A DNA stretch of 47,443 bases from an uncultured Eubacteriales bacterium (lineage in GTDB: Bacteria > Bacillota > Clostridia > Christensenellales > CAG-138), in contig UREK01000016.1 of the NCBI GenBank assembly GCA_900546845.1, positions 1-47,443 of the forward strand, written 5' to 3'. The translations under genes were made by a program, and so were the position numbers. Under the pieces are notes generated by a model. The model did not search any database and had not been told where the DNA came from. It worked only from the letters and a program-made list of their open reading frames with translations. The stretch's first letter is position 1, and each line of letters begins with the position of its first letter. Of this stretch, positions 41,952-47,443 are shown in pieces.

Positions 41952-41981
41952 GTCGTTCAGATCAATGTCGTTCAGATCAAT
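41952..41981. repeat. 15-bp perfect tandem duplication between apt and relA
   Basis: GTCGTTCAGATCAAT occurs twice head to tail (41952-41966 and 41967-41981) in the short apt-relA spacer, just after the apt stop codon. Confidence 0.9.
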
Positions 41982-41986
41982 TTGGG

Positions 41987-42499
41987 TTAATATTTGATTA
42001 CGGCGTCCACGTCGTAGCCCGCGAGCGCTTCCCGGCCGGGAAGATCCGTAAGCTCCATCGCAAAGCGGATGGCGGCCACGACGCCGCCCGCCTGTTCGAT
42101 GAGCTTCGCCGTTGCAAGGGCAGTGCCGCCCGTTGCAAGCAGGTCGTCCACGATGGCGACGCGCATGCCGGGGCGGATGGCATCCGCGTCGATCTCGAGC
42201 GCGTCCGTGCCATACTCGAGGGCGTATTCATAGCGCAGCGTCTTGCACGGGAGCTTGCCCGGTTTGCGCGCGAGCACGAAGCCCGCGCCGAGCGCATACG
42301 CAAGCGCGGAGCCAAGGACAAAGCCGCGCGCTTCCGGCCCGACGACAAGGTCGATCTTCTGCCCCTTGAGCTCCGCTGCAAACGTGTCGATCAGGCAATG
42401 GAGCGCTTCCGGGTTCTTCACAAGCGTCGTGATGTCGCGGAACAGGATCCCCTCCTTCGGGAAATCGGGGACGGAACGGATGGTGTCTTTCAGGTTCAT
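41987..42499 (-). CDS. apt: Adenine phosphoribosyltransferase
   Basis: This 170-residue APRT opens with MNLKDTIRSVPDFPKEGILF and FRDITTLVKNPEAL, and carries GPEARGFVLGSALAYALG. The PRPP-binding loop is VAIVDDLLATGGTA. It salvages adenine to AMP. Its ATG overlaps the recJ stop by 4 bp. recJ-apt-relA is a conserved Firmicutes order. Confidence 0.97.
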   Translation of the reverse strand: MNLKDTIRSVPDFPKEGILFRDITTLVKNPEALHCLIDTFAAELKGQKIDLVVGPEARGFVLGSALAYALGAGFVLARKPGKLPCKTLRYEYALEYGTDALEIDADAIRPGMRVAIVDDLLATGGTALATAKLIEQAGGVVAAIRFAMELTDLPGREALAGYDVDAVIKY

Positions 42500-45012
42500 G
42501 GTTGCTCCTCCTCATGGTGATGCGCTGGCGCGTCCGCTTCGCCGCGGCGCGCTGCGCTTGTTGCATGTTCGTGCATCTCAGCAAGGGATGCAAGGGTAGA
42601 AAAGGTAGCGCTTTGCGCAAGCTCCCGCCTCCCCTCCGGCGGCGCAAAGCGGAGCAAATCGCCCTCGCCGAGGCACAAAAAGCCGAGCTCCAGGGCAATA
42701 TCAGCCGCGAGCACGCAAAGATAACGCGGCGCGTGCGTTTCCCGCGCAAGGTGGTCGAGCAGCGCTTCCCGGTTGTAGAAGCCCCCGTTCCCCTTGCGCA
42801 GCGCCTGATAGAACGGGATGAACGCCGCCCGGTCAAAGCGCAGCGCCGCAAGGAGTTCGTCCGCGTCGCCTGGGACGGGTTCCGCGAGGGCAAGCTGCGC
42901 CCCCGGCGCAAGCGCCGCAAGGGCGTCAAGCAGGCCAAACGTCACCGGCGTATCGTAAATGAGCACGGTGCGGAATCGCCGGATGGTGAGCGCGTCCAGT
43001 TCCGGCGCAAGCACGGCCGCGTGGTATGCAGCGGGCTGCGCCGCGTTTCTGCCAAAGCCGATCTCCATGCGGCCATACAGCCCGCTCGCTTCCGCAAGGC
43101 GCAAAAAGCGCCGCGCACCCGCAGGTGTGAAGCAGAGCACAAGCAGCCCCGCGATGCCATGGGAAACCTGCTTAAGCAGGAAATCGTCCGCATCCACGGC
43201 GGAATATGCCGCCGCAGCATGCATTTTATTATAGCGAATATTCGCGCAGATTGCATCAAGAAATTTCCCCTGCTGCGCGGCAAGGTATTGCTCCGCGTCC
43301 GCCGGGGCGGCCGGGCGCATGGCCTTAAGCTCCAACTGAAGCGACTGCCTGCCGTTGTATTCATTCACCGTAGGCACATAGAGAAGCCCGCAGCGGCCGT
43401 AATCGTTGATCTGCGCAAAGCGGCCGCCGCCGTAGAACCACACGCCCTCTGCGTACTGGTTCCCCTGCTCCAGCGTCAGGCGCAGGTGCTTCCCCTCCTC
43501 CCCGATACGCCGGAGCCGCTTGACGGCAGCGTCGTCCGTTCGGAACACGGGCACCGGGTTTCCCTCTCCAAAGGGCGCGAGCATGGAAAGCTCCGCCGCA
43601 AGCTGCATCGTAAGTTCGGAAAAGGCCGCTTCCGCCTCGTAGTGCGCCGCGGGCAAAAACGCCTCCTCCGGCGCAATCGCGCGCACGCTCTCGTCAAATG
43701 CGGCGGCAAAGGCCTCGAAGTTCCCCGCAGGGAGGGTCATCCCCGCAGCGTAAGCATGTCCGCCGAAGCGGGTGAAAAAGCGCTCGTTCTCCTTGAGCGC
43801 CGCGTGTAGGTCCACGCCCTCAATGGAACGTGCGGAACCCGTCAGAACCCCGTCCCGTTCGCAGAGGAGCACCACCGGGCGGTAATACCGCTCCGCGAGC
43901 TTGGAAGCAGCGATTCCGACCACGCCCGGGTTCCAATCCGCGTTCTTCAAAACGACGCTGCGCCTTTCGGTCAGGTCGTCCGCCTCGATGGCGGCACAGG
44001 CGGCCTCGTAGATCGCCCCCTCCTCCCGCTGGCGGGCAGCGTTGAGCTCGTTCAAACGCTGCGCGAGCGCCTTGGCGCGGCCCGCGTCCGTCTCCGTCAA
44101 AAGCGCAACGCCGAGCGACGCGTCCTCCATACGCCCGGCCGCGTTGAGCCGCGGCGCAATGGCAAAGGCAAAGTCCCGCGCCGTCAAAACGCGCTTCTTT
44201 TCAAATGCAGCCTCAACGAGCGCGCAAAGCCCAAGCGGGCATTCCCCGCCATTCACCGCCGCGAGCGCAAGCGAAACGAAAACCCGGTTTTCCCCGGTGA
44301 GCGGCACCACGTCCGCCACCGTCGCAAGCCCGGCGAGCGCAACATATGGCAGGGCGGCCGCCCTGCCCCCAAGCGCCTCGATGAGCTTAAAGGCCGTACC
44401 CGCGCCGCAGATGTTATGGTTCGGGTACGCACAGCCGGGCAGCGTATGGCAGAGGATTGCCTCGCATTCGGGCAGGGTATCGCCGGGCAGATGATGATCC
44501 GTCACGATCGCATCCATGCCAAGCTCCCGGCACCGCAGAAGCTCCGCGTTCGCCTTCACGCCGTTGTCCACCGTGACGATCAGCCCGACGCCCTCCGCCG
44601 CGAGCCGTTCCACGGCGGCAAGGTTCATGCCATACCCCTCCGCGTGGCGCGAAGGGATATGATAGGATACTGCCGCGCCGCATGCGCGCAGGTACATCAG
44701 CAGCATGCTCGTCGCGCAGACGCCGTCCACATCATAATCGCCGTAAACGCAGATGCGCTCCCGCGCCTCAATGGCGCGCGTCAGCCGCGCCGCAGCCTTT
44801 TCCATATCCGGAAAGGCGAACGGGTCGCACAGCATGTCCGAGCTTGGGTGCAAAAACGCCTCCGCTTCCGCTGCGTCTGCAATACCGCGGGCGAGCAGCA
44901 GCAGCGCTGTGCGCAGAGAGACGCCGAGCGCACGCGCAAGCCGCGCGGCCTCCTCCCGGCGCGCGGCCGCTTCCTCCTGCGTCCATTCGGTTCGCGGCAG
45001 GAATCGCAGCAT
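42496..45012 (-). CDS. recJ: Single-stranded-DNA exonuclease RecJ
   Basis: This 838-residue protein has DHH-phosphoesterase motifs (YGDYDVDGVCATSML, VTVDNGV, VTDHHLPGD), then GLATVADVVPL, RLNAAGRM and the DHHA1 GGHAYAAGM. An OB-like domain and a long C-terminal extension typical of Firmicutes RecJ follow. It degrades single-stranded DNA 5' to 3' in recombination and mismatch repair. ATG 45012 (MLRFLPRTEW) lies 2 nt after the scfB stop; a longer in-frame start at 45054 lies inside scfB. The tail is His/Glu-rich. Confidence 0.96.
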   Translation of the reverse strand: MLRFLPRTEWTQEEAAARREEAARLARALGVSLRTALLLLARGIADAAEAEAFLHPSSDMLCDPFAFPDMEKAAARLTRAIEARERICVYGDYDVDGVCATSMLLMYLRACGAAVSYHIPSRHAEGYGMNLAAVERLAAEGVGLIVTVDNGVKANAELLRCRELGMDAIVTDHHLPGDTLPECEAILCHTLPGCAYPNHNICGAGTAFKLIEALGGRAAALPYVALAGLATVADVVPLTGENRVFVSLALAAVNGGECPLGLCALVEAAFEKKRVLTARDFAFAIAPRLNAAGRMEDASLGVALLTETDAGRAKALAQRLNELNAARQREEGAIYEAACAAIEADDLTERRSVVLKNADWNPGVVGIAASKLAERYYRPVVLLCERDGVLTGSARSIEGVDLHAALKENERFFTRFGGHAYAAGMTLPAGNFEAFAAAFDESVRAIAPEEAFLPAAHYEAEAAFSELTMQLAAELSMLAPFGEGNPVPVFRTDDAAVKRLRRIGEEGKHLRLTLEQGNQYAEGVWFYGGGRFAQINDYGRCGLLYVPTVNEYNGRQSLQLELKAMRPAAPADAEQYLAAQQGKFLDAICANIRYNKMHAAAAYSAVDADDFLLKQVSHGIAGLLVLCFTPAGARRFLRLAEASGLYGRMEIGFGRNAAQPAAYHAAVLAPELDALTIRRFRTVLIYDTPVTFGLLDALAALAPGAQLALAEPVPGDADELLAALRFDRAAFIPFYQALRKGNGGFYNREALLDHLARETHAPRYLCVLAADIALELGFLCLGEGDLLRFAPPEGRRELAQSATFSTLASLAEMHEHATSAARRGEADAPAHHHEEEQP

Positions 45013-45014
45013 CT

Positions 45015-46343
45015 TCAGCCTTCCCGTTCCGCTGCGAAGATGCCGATCGCGCATTCCGTGCGCTTCTTTTCAAACGCACAGGTGATCCCATAGGGTTTGC
45101 GGATGTCTCCGTTGTACTTCCAGGCATTTGCCGCGCAGCCGCCGCTGCAAAAATACTTTGCCCAGCAGGCGTGGCATTCCGGTTTGGTCAGGATATTGCA
45201 GGAGAGGAAATCCTGCTGCATAGCCGTGTTGAATTCGCCCGTGAGGACATTCCCCATCTTCCACTGCGCCTCGCCCACAAACTGATGGCACGGAAACACA
45301 TCCCCATCCGGCGAGACGGCCACATACTCCGCGCCCGCGCCGCAGCCGGAAACGCGCTTTTTCAGGCAGGGGCCACCGGAAAGATCCACCATAAAATGGA
45401 AGAAGTTGAACCAGCGCCCCGCTTTTCTTTCGGAAAGGAGGAAGCCGGCAAGTTTGTCGTATTCCCGGAGCACCTGCTCCACATGCTCCCGCCGGATCGC
45501 ATAGGGGCTTTCGTCCGGCAGGACAACAGGTTCGAGGGATATCTGTTCAAAGCCCATTTCGCGCAGCGCCTTCACATCCTCCGTAAAATCCAGGTTGCGG
45601 TTGGTGAACGTGCCGCGCACGTAATGCTCCTTGTCGCCGCGGCGGCGCACCAGCTCCTGCGCCCTGGGCGCGATGAGGTCAAAGGAGCCTTTCCCGCTCG
45701 CCGTCGGGCGCAGCGCGTCGTGGATCTCGCGTCGTCCGTCGAGGCTCAGGACAACGTTGTGCATCTCCCGGTTGATGAAGTCGATCTTCTCATCGTCAAG
45801 CGCCACGCAGTTGGTGGTGATGGTGAAGTTAATGCGCTTATCGTGCTTTTTCTCCAGCTCGCGGCCATATGCGACGGTCTTTTTCACCACATCCCAGTTC
45901 ATGAGCGGCTCGCCGCCGAAGAGATCCACTTCTAGATTATGCCGCTTCCCGGAATGTGCGATGAGGAAATCGAGCGCCGCATAAGCAACCTTCTCCGGCA
46001 TCAGCATGCGCGCGCCGTGGAACTCGCCCGTATCTGCGAAGCAGTATTTGCAGCGCAGGTTGCAATCGTGCGCCATATGCATACACATAGCCTTCACGAC
46101 CTGGCCGCCCGTACCTTTCGGCGGGGTGAGCTCCTCCGCCTCAAACGCGCCCGCTTCGTGCAGTGAGTCGAGCTCCGCGATGATCTCTTCCACCTCCGCT
46201 TTCGGGTAAGGCAGGCTTTCGAGCGGACGGTTCTCTTCAAGCGCGCGCACCACCTCATAGGCCTCTTCGTCCATGCTGTGCACAGCGCCGCTCTCTACGT
46301 CGAGCGCCAGATAATATTGTTGAAATCGAAATGCGTGAATCAA
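45015..46343 (-). CDS. scfB: SCIFF-peptide radical SAM thioether maturase
   Basis: This 442-residue radical SAM/SPASM protein has the cluster motif CNLRCKYC (Cys94, Cys98, Cys101), DLFGGEPLMNW and a C-terminal SPASM region. The SPASM cysteines are in SGCGAGAEYVAVSPDGDVFP plus C, and in CHACWAKYFCSGGC. It matches maturases that form a Cys-Thr thioether in SCIFF peptides. The start is TTG 46343 (then IHAFRFQQYY), preceded by GGAGGGGG at ideal spacing. The precursor gene lies 129 bp upstream. The gap holds no recognisable element. Confidence 0.95.
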   Translation of the reverse strand: MIHAFRFQQYYLALDVESGAVHSMDEEAYEVVRALEENRPLESLPYPKAEVEEIIAELDSLHEAGAFEAEELTPPKGTGGQVVKAMCMHMAHDCNLRCKYCFADTGEFHGARMLMPEKVAYAALDFLIAHSGKRHNLEVDLFGGEPLMNWDVVKKTVAYGRELEKKHDKRINFTITTNCVALDDEKIDFINREMHNVVLSLDGRREIHDALRPTASGKGSFDLIAPRAQELVRRRGDKEHYVRGTFTNRNLDFTEDVKALREMGFEQISLEPVVLPDESPYAIRREHVEQVLREYDKLAGFLLSERKAGRWFNFFHFMVDLSGGPCLKKRVSGCGAGAEYVAVSPDGDVFPCHQFVGEAQWKMGNVLTGEFNTAMQQDFLSCNILTKPECHACWAKYFCSGGCAANAWKYNGDIRKPYGITCAFEKKRTECAIGIFAAEREG

Positions 46344-46472
46344 GTTTCCCCCTCCTAAACAACACAAAGAGGCCGTCCGAACCGCGGAGGCGCTGGGCAG
46401 GGTTTCCGCCCATGGCCGTTCCGTTTCCGGGCAACCTCACGTGTCTATAGCCCTAGCAAAGGCAAAAACGTC

Positions 46473-46616
46473 TTATTTGCTCTCCTTCTGGCACTTCTGG
46501 TTCGCAACCGTGCAAGAGGTCTTGCAGGCGGACTGGCAGGACGCCTGGCACTCGCCGCAGCCGGTGTGCGCGGAAGCATTGATGCAGGGCTGCTGGATGG
46601 TCTTGATGTGTTTCAT
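46473..46616 (-). CDS. scfA: SCIFF ribosomal peptide precursor
   Basis: This 47-residue peptide begins MKHIKTIQQP and contains the near-invariant SCIFF core (CGECQASCQSACKTSC, then TVANQKC). The six family cysteines are 20, 23, 27, 31, 35 and 42, with Thr36 the likely thioether acceptor position. An additional Cys11 lies in the leader. GGAGGA sits 7 nt before ATG 46616; the longer in-frame ORF lacks a site. It is followed by its maturase and has its own promoter. Confidence 0.95.
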   Translation of the reverse strand: MKHIKTIQQPCINASAHTGCGECQASCQSACKTSCTVANQKCQKESK

Positions 46617-46659
46617 TCTTCTATCCTCCATACTGTTTAAAGTAGTTTTCACTTCCGTT

Positions 46660-46688
46660 ATTATACACAAATCGTGTGCATCCGACAA
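46660..46688 (-). promoter_or_regulatory. scfA promoter
   Basis: On the minus strand TTGTCG (46688-46683), 17 bp, TATAAT (46665-46660), about 45 bp upstream of the SCIFF start. Confidence 0.82.
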
Positions 46689-46694
46689 CCCTCT

Positions 46695-47090
46695 TTATTT
46701 CCCGAGTACCTGGGCCGCCATCGCCGCAAGCATGCCTGCAAGCAGGCCCACGCCGAAATCCGAAAGCAGCGCCGCAGAGACAATGAACGTGTCCGACAGG
46801 ATGGAAAACACCATAAACGCAAGCGCGGTATAAAAAAGCCCTGCTATGCCGCCATAAAGCCAACGCCGTTTCGCACAGCGCCGCACGGCAAGAAGCGCCG
46901 CCGCCGCCGCGGAAATCACCTTGATGACCGCGTTGGCGATGGGCATGCTGCTTGCGGGCAGGACTTCCTTCCAGAGCGCAAGCGCGTACAGCACGATCAG
47001 CGCGATGCTGATGACGGACGCAAGCAGCCCGCCCTTGAGGGTTTCGATGAACATGTTCGGGACGCGTTCGCCCGCTTTGACGCTTCGCAT
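46695..47090 (-). CDS. TIGR04086-like four-pass membrane protein
   Basis: This 131-residue protein has four hydrophobic segments (LLASVISIALIVLYALALWK, NAVIKVISAAAAALLAV, LYGGIAGLFYTALAFMVFSI, FGVGLLAGMLAAMAAQVL). Size and position, just upstream of the SCIFF gene, match the clostridial TIGR04086 membrane family of unknown function. GAGAGGTG precedes ATG 47090. The scfA promoter lies in the following gap, so it may be a separate transcript. Confidence 0.75.
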   Translation of the reverse strand: MRSVKAGERVPNMFIETLKGGLLASVISIALIVLYALALWKEVLPASSMPIANAVIKVISAAAAALLAVRRCAKRRWLYGGIAGLFYTALAFMVFSILSDTFIVSAALLSDFGVGLLAGMLAAMAAQVLGK

Positions 47091-47141
47091 AGGCACACCT
47101 CTCTTCTGGTTTATGCATATGCGGCAACGGGGGGAATATGA

Positions 47142-47443
47142 TTAAATGCGCCCCGCTTTATCCTTCCATTCGTTCCCATGTTTCAATGATCTTTCAAAAA
47201 GTTCCATTCCCAAATCGAACCCATATTCGGCGGAGTTCATTGCCGCACACCGGTAGTTCTCCGCTGCTCCCAAATATTGCTCTGCAACCTTTCTTTATTT
47301 CTCCGTCAGGGCAGGTACGGGTTTTCCTCGCGCTTCCGGCCGCAGCCCGCTTTGCTCCTGCCACGCGGAATCGAGCGCGATCCCGTCATTCGTGAGCTTC
47401 ACGGAACCGAACAAGGAGGCGCGGTACGCCCCGTAGGTGTCGC
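47142..47443 (-). pseudogene. Partial unrecognised protein, frame interrupted by TAA
   Basis: From the right edge the frame reads DTYGAYRASLFGSVKLTNDG and onwards for about 48 codons to TAA at 47297-47295. The same frame then stays open for 50 codons (RKVAEQYLGAAENY, CAAMNSAEYGFDLGMELFER) to TAA at 47144-47142. The second part looks like genuine coding sequence. Either one gene carries a nonsense codon (CAA to TAA would restore EKQRKVAEQ), or a small second ORF starts at an internal TTG. The 5' end is outside the window. I do not recognise the family. Confidence 0.5.

Noticed and set aside
40089..41990. 633-codon open frame on the plus strand
   Set aside because: It lies wholly antisense to relA, is Arg/His/Val-rich and matches no family; a shadow of GC-rich codon use.
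1..47443. tRNA, rRNA or CRISPR genes
   Set aside because: No cloverleaf, rRNA-like or CRISPR sequence was recognised by eye; a covariance-model scan was not possible.

Overview
The window looks like the chromosome of an endospore-forming member of the Clostridia (Firmicutes, fairly GC-rich). The evidence is a SpoIIGA/SigE pair, SpoVT, a SpoIID-type protein, a CIRCE element before groES, a T-box leader before hisS-aspS, and an SCIFF peptide with its radical SAM maturase. The first 16 bases match the Tn5 mosaic end used in Nextera libraries, so position 1 is a read or contig end with leftover adapter. groEL is cut off there.

Layout. 1-3.9 kb: start of groEL, groES (CIRCE), a BlaI/M56-peptidase sensor pair and SpoVT. 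4.0-8.0 kb: a leftward operon of nucleoside kinase, exonuclease III, MazG-like pyrophosphohydrolase and alpha/beta hydrolase. 8.2-11.7 kb: rightward SpoVB/MurJ-like flippase, YabN-type MazG fusion and HU. 12.0-18.7 kb: an accessory island with a 1402-residue beta-helix/Cna-B surface protein, a frameshifted transposase remnant, a tyrosine recombinase homologue without catalytic residues, a 233-bp segment between perfect 18-bp inverted repeats, and an intact tyrosine recombinase. 19-28 kb: MFS transporter, SpoIID with seven SH3 repeats, rubrerythrin, sigE-spoIIGA and proS. 28.4-32.4 kb: a zinc-ribbon membrane protein, an M20 amidohydrolase, an RseC-like protein with thioredoxin, and a TVP38-family protein. 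32.6-35.9 kb: T-box-hisS-aspS. 36.0-37.1 kb: an AT-rich insert with a strong promoter, a small ORF and a lipoprotein. 37.2-47.1 kb: the clostridial block hemZ, MBL hydrolase, dtd, relA, apt, recJ, scfB, scfA and a TIGR04086-like membrane protein, all leftward. The right edge holds an unrecognised partial frame interrupted by TAA.

The most interesting part is 16.2-18.7 kb. The 233-bp segment carries a good sigma-A-type promoter (TTGCGT, 17 bp, TATAAT). As read, it points away from the degenerate recombinase and surface-protein genes and into the antisense strand of the active recombinase. A leftward terminator-like hairpin also lies inside the segment. Inversion would turn the promoter towards the surface-protein side and reverse the hairpin. 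This is the architecture of a phase-variation switch, here in the OFF orientation for the surface protein. Inversion itself is inferred, not observed.

A second theme is a family of palindrome-rich intergenic repeats (about 783-977, 4035-4205, 11711-11871, 18906-19000, 23781-23833). At two sites the repeat lies between near-identical copies of a palindrome.
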